Source of the DNA: Lentimicrobium sp.
Lineage (GTDB): Bacteria; Bacteroidota; Bacteroidia; Bacteroidales; Lentimicrobiaceae
Reading direction: 5' to 3'
DNA length: 64,000 bases
Assembly (NCBI GenBank): GCA_024709105.1
Contig: JANJXJ010000047.1
Location: forward strand, 1-64,000
A model generated the notes under the pieces. It was not told where the DNA came from, did no database searches, and saw only the letters and a list, made by a program, of their open reading frames with translations. Made by a program: the position numbers and the translations under genes. Positions 16,563 through 24,858 of this stretch are shown in pieces; position 1 is the stretch's first letter, and each line of letters begins with the position of its first letter.

Positions 16563-17327
16563 ATGAAAAGATTTACCTGTTTGATGATTGTTGCAATGTT
16601 GTTTGTTTTAACAACTCAGGCCCAGAAATTGGCTGATAACAACAACTTAACTGATGCAAAAGGCCTTCGTCAGGGCTTTTGGATTGAAAGTGACGGAAAC
16701 TTTTCCTCTCAGGGTCATTATATTGACAATCAGAAAGATGGAACATGGGTAACTCGTTTTATTGAAAATGGTTTTATCTACAAAATTGAGAATTATGATA
16801 ATGGCAGGAAAAATGGATTGTTTCTTGAGTTTACCAAACGCGCAAATCTGGTTCTGGAGCAAAATTTCAAGAATAACCTGGAAAATGGAGTCAGACGGAC
16901 ATTTACCCAATCGGGAATGCTTTTAACCGAAGGCAATTTTATTGATGATTTACCCGATGGCATTCAAATAACCTATTACGAAAATACATTCAACAAAAAA
17001 TCAGAGGAAGCCAATTACAAGAATGGTGTCAAGAATGGTACTTCTAAATGGTTTAATATGGAAGGCCACGTAATTGCTGAATACAATTATGTAAATGGAT
17101 TGCTCGAAGGGGAGCAGAAAACCTTTTATCCGGGAAACAAGATTCGTTCTTCTGAATTCTATGCGAACAATCAATCTCATGGCACTTCAACTGAATACCA
17201 TGAAAACGGAAAAATCAAAGTTACCGGCGAATATCAGAACGGTCTCAAACATGGCAAATGGACTGAGTTTGACGAAAATGGAAATGTTATTCTGACCGAA
17301 ATGTACAACAAGGGAAATAAAAAATAG
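16563..17327 (+). CDS. Exported MORN-variant (YwqK-like) repeat protein
   Basis: A 254-residue protein with a signal peptide (MKRFTCLMIVAMLFVLTTQA). The mature part consists of about ten copies of an approximately 23-residue MORN-like unit of the form Y-x-N-G-x-x-x-G-x-W-x-x-(F/Y) (for example ENYDNGRKNGLFLEFTKRA, GEYQNGLKHGKWTEFDENG). Such beta-hairpin repeats form an extended sheet and usually mediate binding. Annotation pipelines label this family a YwqK antitoxin, but here there is no toxin gene beside it and the protein is exported, so that label is not supported. The function is unknown. Confidence 0.85.
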   Translation: MKRFTCLMIVAMLFVLTTQAQKLADNNNLTDAKGLRQGFWIESDGNFSSQGHYIDNQKDGTWVTRFIENGFIYKIENYDNGRKNGLFLEFTKRANLVLEQNFKNNLENGVRRTFTQSGMLLTEGNFIDDLPDGIQITYYENTFNKKSEEANYKNGVKNGTSKWFNMEGHVIAEYNYVNGLLEGEQKTFYPGNKIRSSEFYANNQSHGTSTEYHENGKIKVTGEYQNGLKHGKWTEFDENGNVILTEMYNKGNKK

Positions 17328-17465
17328 AAGTTTTGTTCCCATATTCATTCTTTTTTAAACTCTGGTCTGTAGATTTGAAAGTCCTGGCGATTGAGACTCT
17401 CACTTTGATATAGAACTGGTTCAAAACTTCATTTAATTGCAATTCCCTGATGTTAAATTTATTGA

Positions 17466-17945
17466 ATGATGAAAAAACTCAACAATCCATTTACCCGGCT
17501 CGAAGGGTACAGGTGTTTTGGCTGCTCACCCGATAATCCGCTGGGACTTGGGCTAACTTTTTCGGAAGATGGAGAGTATATCGTTTCAACATGGTCTCCG
17601 AAAGCGCATTTTCAGGGATGGTTAAATGTGCTGCATGGTGGTATACAGGCAACCATGATGGACGAAATTGCCAGTTGGCTGGTTTTTGCCAAACTGAAAA
17701 CTTCGGGCGTTACATCAAAAATGGAAGTACGTTTAAAAAAGACTGTCTACACCAATAAGGGAGATATTAAATTGAAAGCCAGGCTAAAAGAGATGAATCG
17801 TAACATTGCCGTTATTGAAACCTGGCTGTATAATTCCGATGATGAGTTATGTGCTTCGGCTTTGATGCATTATTACACCTATTCCAGAGAAGTGGCCAGA
17901 GAAAAACTTTGGTATCCGGGAGAAGATGCATTCTATTCTGAATAA
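17466..17945 (+). CDS. PaaI-family hotdog thioesterase
   Basis: A 159-residue single hotdog domain protein, likely hydrolysing an acyl-CoA thioester. The family features are the N-terminal CFGCSPDNPLGLGLTF segment, the central helix signature LNVLHGGIQATMMDEIASW (about residues 55-75, with HGG and the catalytic-type Asp/Glu in MMDE) and the strand VTSKMEVRLKKTVYTNKGDI. The natural acyl-CoA is not predictable; the cysteine-bearing N-terminus (CFGCS) is found in a subgroup of these enzymes. It is transcribed alone, converging with the KamA-like gene 16 nt downstream. Confidence 0.88.
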   Translation: MMKKLNNPFTRLEGYRCFGCSPDNPLGLGLTFSEDGEYIVSTWSPKAHFQGWLNVLHGGIQATMMDEIASWLVFAKLKTSGVTSKMEVRLKKTVYTNKGDIKLKARLKEMNRNIAVIETWLYNSDDELCASALMHYYTYSREVAREKLWYPGEDAFYSE

Positions 17946-17961
17946 TACGGTCCGGATAATT

Positions 17962-19299
17962 TTATTCTTCATCCTGATGTATCGCATTTGCGAGTCTGAT
18001 TCTGGTCATTTCTTCAAAATCATCCTGCCAGAAAAACTTCTCCTCACCAAATGCCGGCTTTAATTCGTTGAGCCACGATGCATCGGCATTGTATTCTGCA
18101 AAAAACGGCCTTTTTACCCAATCAGCTTGCCTTCCCTGAATAAATTGTAAAACAAAAACTTTTTTACCGGAAACTTCACTTACTCCAACCATATGCACTT
18201 TTCCGGGCGCAGCTGACATAACCGGCCCTCTGGCAGTTCTGGCAAGACCGCTGACTTTGCTGTATGCTTCCCTGAATATGTTGTAAGCGTTTTCGAGCGA
18301 AACATCAAAGTATTGTTTGGCTCCGGTGTCTCTGGCCATAAACATATAATAAGGACTGCAACCCAATGCAACCTGCTGACGCCACATTTTTGCCCAGGCA
18401 TGGGCAGAGTCATTGATGTGTTTTAAAATAGGCGATTGAGTCCTGATTTCAACCCCTGTTGACCTGATTAACCTGATGGCTTGTTTTACGGCTTTTGTGC
18501 TTAATTCAACCGGATGGTTAAAATGTGCCATCAGAGCCAGATGTTTCCCTGATTTGGTAACTCGTTCAAATAGCCTGAGCAAATCTTTTGAATCGGTGTC
18601 AGTTAAAAAGCGGTAAGGCCAGTAAGCCAATGCTTTTGACCCGATTCTTATGGTATGAACATGATCAAATTCAGGGGCCAGCAATGGCTCAATATATCCT
18701 TCGAGAATCTTCGTTTTCATTACCAGCGGATCTCCTCCTGTAAACAGAAGGTTTGTAACTTCCTTATGGGCTTTCAGGTATTCACTCAAATCATTGGATT
18801 GCTTGGATGCAATTTTCATTCCTTCTAATCCGGAAAACTGCGGCCAGCGGAAACAAAAAGTGCAGTATGCATGACATGTCTGGCCCTGAGCCGGGAAGAA
18901 TAAAACTGTTTCGGAATATTTATGCTGAATGCCTTCTATTTTTCGTCCATCTAAAACCGGTATATTCATTTCAAGTTGTCCGGCAGGATGGGGATTCAAT
19001 TCGAGGCTGATTTTATTGCATAAAGATTTAAATTGATTCGACTCCATGTTTGAATCCAGCGCTTGCTCAATTGACTTGAAATGTTCTTCTGATAACATCT
19101 CCCTTACCGGGAAAGTTAACTTAAAAATAGGATCCTGCTCAAAATTTTCCCAGTCAATGAGCTCATTTACAACATAAGAATTTGATTTAAATGGCAATAC
19201 AGCCGCAACAATCTCCATATCCTTTCTGAATCTTTCCGGAAGGTTTGCAATTTGGGGGATTGTACGAAAATTGCGTGATGTAAAAGCTTTATACTCCAT
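17962..19299 (-). CDS. KamA-like radical SAM enzyme (lysine 2,3-aminomutase family)
   Basis: A 445-residue member of the lysine 2,3-aminomutase family, which uses [4Fe-4S]/SAM radical chemistry with PLP. The cluster motif is CHAYCTFC (Cys142, Cys146, Cys149), followed by LLFTGGDPLVM, IRIGSKAL and a C-terminal PGKVHMVG segment at the place of the PLP-lysine motif of KamA. The N-terminal 120 residues and the region around the motif (QGQTCHAYCTFCFRW) differ from canonical lysine aminomutase (CSMYCRHCTR), so the substrate may not be lysine. No other lysine-fermentation genes (kamDE, kdd, kce, kal) are near. It has its own promoter (19367-19374). Confidence 0.85.
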   Translation of the reverse strand: MEYKAFTSRNFRTIPQIANLPERFRKDMEIVAAVLPFKSNSYVVNELIDWENFEQDPIFKLTFPVREMLSEEHFKSIEQALDSNMESNQFKSLCNKISLELNPHPAGQLEMNIPVLDGRKIEGIQHKYSETVLFFPAQGQTCHAYCTFCFRWPQFSGLEGMKIASKQSNDLSEYLKAHKEVTNLLFTGGDPLVMKTKILEGYIEPLLAPEFDHVHTIRIGSKALAYWPYRFLTDTDSKDLLRLFERVTKSGKHLALMAHFNHPVELSTKAVKQAIRLIRSTGVEIRTQSPILKHINDSAHAWAKMWRQQVALGCSPYYMFMARDTGAKQYFDVSLENAYNIFREAYSKVSGLARTARGPVMSAAPGKVHMVGVSEVSGKKVFVLQFIQGRQADWVKRPFFAEYNADASWLNELKPAFGEEKFFWQDDFEEMTRIRLANAIHQDEE

Positions 19300-19366
19300 G
19301 GCTTCAGGGAAATTTGCAACCCAAAATGTGGTGGAAAGTGGTCGGTTGCTGATTAAACTTGTTTGG

Positions 19367-19374
19367 CAAAGTTA
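19367..19374 (-). promoter_or_regulatory. Promoter -7 element of the KamA-like gene
   Basis: TAACTTTG on the minus strand; predicted leader about 60 nt. Confidence 0.55.
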
Positions 19375-19523
19375 ATAAAAATAAATCAATTTTTCTAATA
19401 TTTATAGTTGAATAATAGCTGAATAGTTATTAATATCCTGATAATAAAGACTATATACAAGTACAAATTTCAGTCATCGAAATGTGTATAATTATATACA
19501 GTTATATAAAATAAATATATACT

Positions 19524-19553
19524 AAAAATTACTGATCTTTATCAGTAATTTTT
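19524..19553. terminator. Terminator after the NUDIX gene
   Basis: AAAAATTACTGAT pairs perfectly with ATCAGTAATTTTT across CTTT, four bases from the NUDIX stop. The rest of 19375-19523 is very AT-rich non-coding sequence with several ATATA-type short repeats and nothing else recognised. Confidence 0.85.
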
Positions 19554-19556
19554 GAA

Positions 19557-20231
19557 TTAACATTGCCTGCAACCATTGATAAATATATCCAAAAACTCAC
19601 TAAAAATCATGGCAGTAGCTCCCCAGATGAAGTAATCCTCATAAATATAACCAGGTATACCTACTTCTGAACCATCGGCCAATAAGTAATTTCTATATTC
19701 AATAGCTGATGTTTTCATAAAATGAGATAACGGAGGAGTAAAAATCCTGCTTACTTCCTGTGGGTCAGGATTAAAAGCAGGGGCTTCCGGAAGTACGGAA
19801 ACGAAAGCAGAAATAATGAAATTACTAGGTGGAACGTATAAATCGGTAAGTTTTCCTATTACATCCCGGGTGCTCAATTGTACTCCGGTTTCTTCAAAAG
19901 TTTCTCTTATGGCAGTCTGAATCAGATCATTGTCATGCTTCTCGGGTTTACCTCCCGGAAATGAAACCTGCCCGCCATGAACTCCTTTGTATTCGACGCG
20001 TTTTGTAAATACAACATGCCAAGTATCATTTACCGGGAAAAGAATAATCATTACGCTGCCCGGTTTTGCATCATGCCTGTTTGAATTGGCCTCAATCAAT
20101 TCCCTGCGATGTGGAGGCGACATTTTTTCCTGTGCACTAAACCCCGGTAATTCCCTGCTAAGTTGCTCCTTCAGCATGGCAATCAGGTTTGTGTATTCTA
20201 TGGTATTTCTTTTATTTTTCATGGTTGCCAT
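19557..20231 (-). CDS. NUDIX hydrolase, CoA pyrophosphatase type
   Basis: A 224-residue enzyme. It carries the CoA-pyrophosphatase (UPF0035) signature KGVHGGQVSFPGGK immediately before a NUDIX box ending in IRETFEETGV (about residues 110-126), where the REx2EE glutamates bind Mg. Such enzymes split CoA or related nucleotide-linked pyrophosphates into 3',5'-ADP and 4'-phosphopantetheine. It may start at Met1 (20231) or Met4 (20222): the TATCTTTG element (20237-20244) lies only 5 nt before Met1, so the mRNA would be leaderless or nearly so. Confidence 0.88.
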   Translation of the reverse strand: MATMKNKRNTIEYTNLIAMLKEQLSRELPGFSAQEKMSPPHRRELIEANSNRHDAKPGSVMIILFPVNDTWHVVFTKRVEYKGVHGGQVSFPGGKPEKHDNDLIQTAIRETFEETGVQLSTRDVIGKLTDLYVPPSNFIISAFVSVLPEAPAFNPDPQEVSRIFTPPLSHFMKTSAIEYRNYLLADGSEVGIPGYIYEDYFIWGATAMIFSEFLDIFINGCRQC

Positions 20232-20236
20232 TTCAA

Positions 20237-20244
20237 CAAAGATA
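20237..20244 (-). promoter_or_regulatory. Promoter -7 element abutting the NUDIX start codon
   Basis: TATCTTTG on the minus strand, 5 nt from the ATG, so the predicted transcript starts at or within a few nt of the start codon. Confidence 0.6.
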
Positions 20245-20296
20245 AAACGTAAAAGTTATCTCTGTTGATCTGCGAAAGGTTAATTATGTAAAAATA

Positions 20297-21079
20297 TTAA
20301 GGTTGCCCTTCCTTTGATTGATTACTCTTTTTCCAGCTGTCGGCGCAATTGTTTAGTTTACTTACTATGTAGTAGGGCTTGTGTATTTCAATGTCACCCA
20401 GGCTGATACCACAGAATTCCAATAATTCATCTATTTCATCTTCGGTTTGGCAATTGAATTTTATTTTAAGTGTTTCCCCGGTGATGAGTTCAATAAACTT
20501 TTCTCTTAAATTATTTTTTCGGTTAATTTCAGCCATTTTTTTCTTTTGTTTGGCTTCCTTTGAAAAATTATCATACAGCAGACTAAATGGGCCAGGAAGC
20601 AACAAACCGCCTTCGGGATTTTCATATTTTCTTCTGAATGGCTCAGTAGGCAGGTTCATGTCTTTAATTATTTTTTCTTCCGGTGTTTTCATAGTAACAA
20701 ATTCCTGTCTGAATTCAGCATACGTTGCAGGATATGGCCTGATTTCAGTTTCCTGCAAAATAAGGGTATCTGCCATTAATGTAATGTTCATGCTATAGTT
20801 TAATCCTTGTAATTTTTCAGGAACTCTGAAAATAAAAGGCTTAAATCCTACCATACTAACTTTAAGTGTGTCTTTTTTTGCGAGAATTAATGTAAACTTT
20901 CCGCCATAATCAGTAAATGTTCCATAGTTCCTGCTGATATTTACAGCATTTGCGCCCGGCAATGTTTCACCCTTGAGGTTATAAACCGTGCCTTTGATCA
21001 TAATGTAGTCCTGCCCTTTTAGTTCAAAAGTGACCATTATGAGCGAAAAAATAAGAAATATTGTAAAACGCAAATTCAT
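20297..21079 (-). CDS. Exported carboxypeptidase-regulatory-like domain protein
   Basis: A 260-residue protein with a signal peptide (MNLRFTIFLIFSLIMVTFELKGQ) followed by a CarboxypepD_reg-like beta-sandwich (about 28-110: IKGTVYNLKGETLPGANAVN, TDYGGKFTLILAKKDTLKVSMVGFKP). This is the domain found at the N-terminus of TonB-dependent receptors and surface proteins in Bacteroidota. The remaining 150 residues are charged and helical (IIKDMNLPTEPF, KEAKQKKKMAEINRKNN) with no recognised fold or barrel, so it is not a receptor. Likely periplasmic or surface-facing; function unknown. A TACATTTG element (21095-21102) gives a leader of about 9 nt. Confidence 0.8.
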   Translation of the reverse strand: MNLRFTIFLIFSLIMVTFELKGQDYIMIKGTVYNLKGETLPGANAVNISRNYGTFTDYGGKFTLILAKKDTLKVSMVGFKPFIFRVPEKLQGLNYSMNITLMADTLILQETEIRPYPATYAEFRQEFVTMKTPEEKIIKDMNLPTEPFRRKYENPEGGLLLPGPFSLLYDNFSKEAKQKKKMAEINRKNNLREKFIELITGETLKIKFNCQTEDEIDELLEFCGISLGDIEIHKPYYIVSKLNNCADSWKKSNQSKEGQP

Positions 21080-21094
21080 GGGCTTTAATCACTG

Positions 21095-21102
21095 CAAATG
21101 TA
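21095..21102 (-). promoter_or_regulatory. Promoter -7 element of the CarboxypepD-like gene
   Basis: TACATTTG on the minus strand, 15 nt from the start codon. Confidence 0.55.
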
Positions 21103-21289
21103 CTTCCTTAGCCTGTTGCAATGCAGTTAATTATTGTTAAAGGTAAGCCTTTATGTTATAAAAAAGTTAAAATTCTATCTTTTGTTTAAGATGTTTGAAC
21201 AAAAAATAAACAGGTACGTTATTAACCTCGTCTGAGTAAAATTACTTAGAACGATTCTAAATTATTTTTCCAATTAACACAAAAAAGAA

Positions 21290-21949
21290 ATGAGAAATTT
21301 TGGTAAAGTCCTTAGTTTTATTGCAGTAGCAGCCTTTTTAGCTTCATGTGGCGGCCCTCAGGGTGACAAAGCACAGACAGGCGAGGCTCAGGAAGTGTCA
21401 GTTAAGTCTGGTGATGTTACATTAAATGTTGATCTTGCTGCTTCCAATGTTGAGTGGATTGGAACCAAACCCACTGGTCAGCACAATGGTACAATCAGTA
21501 TTTCGGAAGGTAATCTCTTACTTGCAAACGGAGCTGTTGTTGGCGGCAAATTCACCATTGATATGAATTCCATAGTTTGTCTTGACCTTACCGATGCTAC
21601 TGATAATGGCAAATTGGTTGGCCATCTGAAATCACCCGACTTTTTCGAAGTTGAAACTTACCCCACAGCTGTTTTTGAAATCACTTCTGCCGAAGCAGTT
21701 CAGGGAAATCCTGCTGCAACCCACAACATCACCGGAAATCTTACCATGAAAAACGTTACAAAAAGCATAACTTTTCCTGCAATGGTAACTGTTTCTGACA
21801 ATGGTGTTACAGCTTCAACTCCGGCTTTCCTAATTGACCGTACACAGTGGAATGTGCAATACGGATCAAAAACCTTATTTGCTAACCTGAAAGATAATTT
21901 CATAAACGATGAAATTTCTTTGGTTATCAATCTGAAAGCATCGCTGTAA
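21290..21949 (+). CDS. YceI-family lipoprotein
   Basis: A 219-residue lipoprotein with the lipobox AFLASC at about residues 15-20 and a mature YceI lipocalin-like barrel, which binds long-chain isoprenoid-type ligands in its characterised members. The family landmarks are WIGTKPTGQHNGTISISEG, the GGKFTIDMNSI strand, LKSPDFFEVETYPTAVFEIT and NLTMKNVTKSITFPA. It should sit on a membrane facing the periplasm. It stands alone, with a leader of more than 60 nt of AT-rich sequence and a strong terminator downstream. Ligand not predictable. Confidence 0.9.
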   Translation: MRNFGKVLSFIAVAAFLASCGGPQGDKAQTGEAQEVSVKSGDVTLNVDLAASNVEWIGTKPTGQHNGTISISEGNLLLANGAVVGGKFTIDMNSIVCLDLTDATDNGKLVGHLKSPDFFEVETYPTAVFEITSAEAVQGNPAATHNITGNLTMKNVTKSITFPAMVTVSDNGVTASTPAFLIDRTQWNVQYGSKTLFANLKDNFINDEISLVINLKASL

Positions 21950-21970
21950 ATCTGAATTTTATCTTTGAGA

Positions 21971-21996
21971 AAGCCTCTGATTTTCAGAGGCTTTTT
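21971..21996 (+). terminator. Terminator of the YceI gene
   Basis: AAGCCTCTGA/TCAGAGGCTT stem with TTTTTT following. Confidence 0.9.
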
Positions 21997-22154
21997 TATG
22001 AATGGAAATTGCATATCAGATACTGAATTTCGTTTTCTTTAAACACTGCGGTAATTATCACTGCGAAAAATTAAATTACATAATTATTTGATTTATTAGT
22101 ATTTAAGTTTATTCATCTTATGTTCTGATTAAATTAAAGTATGTAAAGTCAGAA

Positions 22155-22730
22155 TTAGTAATTTTCAGCCAGAATTTCGAAATAGGCCTGAGGGTGTTCA
22201 CAACCCGGACAATTTTTTAATGCCCGTTCGCTTTCATAAATCAAGCCACATTTTCTGCAAATCCATTTAACTTTCCTGTCTTTTTTAAAAACTTTTCCTT
22301 CTTCCAGATTTTGAGCGAGTTTCAAAAATCTTCCATGATAAAATTTTTTGATTCTTATAAAAAGCTTGAATTTGGTGGCAATTTGCTTAAAACCTTCTTC
22401 CCAGGCTATTTTTTCAAATTCAGCAAAAAGCTCTTCTGCCTCTTTAATCTCATTTAACTGCGCAGTCATTAGTGCATCCAAAGTAGTACTGGATTTCACT
22501 GACCGAAATCTAATGTTTAAATCAGTTTCACTGTCTGACAGGAATTTCATAAATGTTTTGGTATGCGATCTCTTTTGTTCAGCTACTTCAAGAAAAATAG
22601 CAGCCATTTGTTCATAACCTTCCTTCTTTATCTGTTTTGCCAGAATCTCGTACCATCTTATGTTTGCGGATTCAATAAGCCAGGCCTTTGCAAGGTTGGC
22701 TTCAGTTTTACTTCCTTTTAAAGAATTCAT
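22155..22730 (-). CDS. Rubrerythrin homologue lacking the diiron site
   Basis: A 191-residue protein colinear with Desulfovibrio vulgaris rubrerythrin (same length and numbering), peroxide-reducing in that species through a diiron centre and a rubredoxin. The start at 22730 gives the family N-terminus MNSLKGSKTE. The C-terminal rubredoxin is intact (Cys158, Cys161, Cys174, Cys177). In the ferritin-like domain Glu20, His56, Glu94 and Glu97 remain, but position 53 is Lys, 128 is Lys and 131 is Tyr (His is shifted to 132), so both ExxH motifs are broken. It is therefore probably not a conventional peroxidase; it may be an electron carrier, a rubredoxin-like scaffold or a metal-binding protein of another kind. 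Confidence 0.85.
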   Translation of the reverse strand: MNSLKGSKTEANLAKAWLIESANIRWYEILAKQIKKEGYEQMAAIFLEVAEQKRSHTKTFMKFLSDSETDLNIRFRSVKSSTTLDALMTAQLNEIKEAEELFAEFEKIAWEEGFKQIATKFKLFIRIKKFYHGRFLKLAQNLEEGKVFKKDRKVKWICRKCGLIYESERALKNCPGCEHPQAYFEILAENY

Positions 22731-22853
22731 TTTCCTTGGTTTATATAAAACGATGTTTCCCTGAGGCTCAGACTTTTTTCTGCTTCCGGGATAGTAAAAG
22801 TACACAATATAAATTAAAAAGCCACCGGGTTGCGATGGCTTGGCTTTGCGAAT

Positions 22854-23396
22854 TTAGTGGGATTCAATCCAACTAATAATTTTTTCCGACATCGGACTCT
22901 CTCTTGGACTTGCATAATCCACCAGATTACCATGTTCATCAATCATAAATTTTTGAAAATTCCAGGTTACTTCTGCATCGATCTTGCCGTTTTCGATCTT
23001 GCTGGTTAGCCATTTATAAATGGGATCCTGATCTTTACCTTTCACTGATATCTTTGACATCATGGGGAAAGTAACACCATAATTGGACTCACAAAACTCA
23101 GCAATTTCCTCATTGGTTCCTGGCTCCTGACTCAGGAAATTGTTGGCAGGAAATCCTATTATAACAAAATTTCTATCCTTATATTTTTTGTAAAGCGCCT
23201 CAAGGTCTTTGTATTGAGGTGTTAACCCACACTTTGATGCAGTATTGACCACCAGCACTTTTTTACCTTTGAGCGAAGCAAGATCGAATGTCTTGCCGTC
23301 AATGGTTTTGGTTTTGAAACTATGAAAACTTTTCTGTGCTGATGAAATTGTGGCGACCGAAATCATGAACAATAAAACGAGCGTAAGATTTTTCAT
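22854..23396 (-). CDS. Exported glutathione peroxidase-family protein
   Basis: A 180-residue thiol peroxidase of the glutathione peroxidase fold. The peroxidatic Cys is in NTASKCGLTPQY (about residue 49); the second family motif is GFPANNF where FPCNQF is usual; the C-terminal WNFQKFMIDEHG contains the conserved Trp-Asn. The Cys of FPCNQF is absent, so the usual resolving Cys of thioredoxin-dependent members is missing. A signal peptide (MKNLTLVLLFMISVATISSAQ) places it in the periplasm. It lies beside the rubrerythrin homologue, 123 nt apart on the same strand, which suggests shared oxidative-stress roles, though cotranscription is not shown. Confidence 0.9.
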   Translation of the reverse strand: MKNLTLVLLFMISVATISSAQKSFHSFKTKTIDGKTFDLASLKGKKVLVVNTASKCGLTPQYKDLEALYKKYKDRNFVIIGFPANNFLSQEPGTNEEIAEFCESNYGVTFPMMSKISVKGKDQDPIYKWLTSKIENGKIDAEVTWNFQKFMIDEHGNLVDYASPRESPMSEKIISWIESH

Positions 23397-23490
23397 CTTT
23401 TTAAAATTTGATACGATACTAACAACTTTAGAATGGCTTTGTTCATAAAAAACTATTGTTCTGAAAACAGTTTTCAGGTACTTTATATTC

Positions 23491-23498
23491 TAAATTTG
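23491..23498 (+). promoter_or_regulatory. Promoter -7 element 4 nt before the MFS start codon
   Basis: TAAATTTG followed by CAGC and the ATG. The predicted mRNA is leaderless. Confidence 0.65.
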
Positions 23499-23502
23499 CA
23501 GC

Positions 23503-24828
23503 ATGAACCCTTTACTACAATTGCTGGCTGGAAGGAAGTTGTATGAGAATCTGGGCACAAATGAGAAAAGAACATTTGGTCTTCACCTTGGCTATACTGT
23601 TCTGGATAATTTTGTGGCCGGAATACTTACTCTGAATGAATTCGTCTTTCTCCGCAGCCTGCAAGGTTCATCTTATCAACTCAGTTTCCTGTTTCAGTTT
23701 TCTGTACTGGTTTTTATCTTTCTTGTTTTCATTTCTGAATGGCTGAAAAGAGTCAATAACAAACAAAAACTTATAAGAATTACCGGATTCCTGACTAGAG
23801 CCCCGCTTGCAATATTGTTATTCTTTCCGCGCAATGAAGCTGCTATGGAGGCAACTTCTGTTTATCATCTGATATTTCTGGTAATTTTTTTAGTTTATTA
23901 TCTGGGTAACCCAATCATTTTTCCAAATATTAACCTCTTTCTTAAAGGCAATTATCAGCACGAGAATTTTGGCAGATTATACAGCCTGGCAACTGTAACC
24001 GGAAAGGTTTTTATGCTGTTGACTGCATTTGCTTATGGTGTTATTCTTGACCTTGACAAGTTTGCTTTTACGTGGGTATTTGCACTCGCTGCAATTGCTG
24101 GCATCACTTCAACGTACTTATTGTCAGGCATTAATTTTAAAGAAGAATTAGCTGAAACACCGAAAGATAGCTTTTGGAAATCGGTTATCAAATCTGCTAC
24201 CGGTATGCGGGCAATTCTAAAAAACAATGTTCCTTTCAGGCACTTTGAACTGGGTTTCCTGTTTTATGGTTTCGCATTTATGAGCACAGTTACCGTTATG
24301 ACGATTTTTTTTGAAAAACAGCTCGGCCTTAATTACTTTAGCGTTGCAACCTATAAAAATGCCTATAACATTCTTGCATTATTTATGATTCCGGTTTTTG
24401 GAAAACTACTTGGCAAAATTGATCCCAGAAAGTTTGCAGCCATCACGTTTACTTCTATAATGCTTTACCTGCTGAGTCTCGTTCTGACCTATTATTATCC
24501 GGGAAGCACAAATATTGGAAGTTTCAGGTTTTATTATGGTATGATTCCTTTTGTGTTGTTTCATGCAGTTTTTGCAGCAACCATGTCTCTGCTTTGGAGC
24601 ATAGGCTCTGCTTATTTCTGTAAACCTCACGAAGCCGGCGAATATCAGTCAGTCCACTTGTTCTTAACAGCAACCCGGGCCATATTTGCACCACTATTGG
24701 GTGTAATCTTTTATGAATTATATGGTTTTGTATTCACTTTTTCGCTGGGTGCAATTTCTCTTTTTGCCGGTATACTAATTATGATCTGGTCATATAAAAA
24801 GGACAAGCACTGGTATAAGCAGACTTAA
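23503..24828 (+). CDS. Major facilitator superfamily transporter
   Basis: A 441-residue membrane protein with about twelve hydrophobic helices and a cytoplasmic loop between the halves (about residues 210-235, NFKEELAETPKDSFWK). Visible pieces include FVFLRSLQGSSYQLSFLFQF and repeated glycine-rich helices. There is no marker of a particular substrate class. The start ATG follows a TAAATTTG promoter element by only 4 nt, so the transcript is probably leaderless. It converges with the thioredoxin-like gene, with 30 nt between the two stops and no obvious terminator. Confidence 0.82.
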   Translation: MNPLLQLLAGRKLYENLGTNEKRTFGLHLGYTVLDNFVAGILTLNEFVFLRSLQGSSYQLSFLFQFSVLVFIFLVFISEWLKRVNNKQKLIRITGFLTRAPLAILLFFPRNEAAMEATSVYHLIFLVIFLVYYLGNPIIFPNINLFLKGNYQHENFGRLYSLATVTGKVFMLLTAFAYGVILDLDKFAFTWVFALAAIAGITSTYLLSGINFKEELAETPKDSFWKSVIKSATGMRAILKNNVPFRHFELGFLFYGFAFMSTVTVMTIFFEKQLGLNYFSVATYKNAYNILALFMIPVFGKLLGKIDPRKFAAITFTSIMLYLLSLVLTYYYPGSTNIGSFRFYYGMIPFVLFHAVFAATMSLLWSIGSAYFCKPHEAGEYQSVHLFLTATRAIFAPLLGVIFYELYGFVFTFSLGAISLFAGILIMIWSYKKDKHWYKQT

Positions 24829-24858
24829 AAGTAATCAATACCCGTAAAAGCTCAGCAA

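Noticed and set aside
16563-17327. YwqK antitoxin of a toxin-antitoxin system
   Set aside because: The name derives from repeat similarity only; there is no toxin gene adjacent and the protein has a signal peptide.
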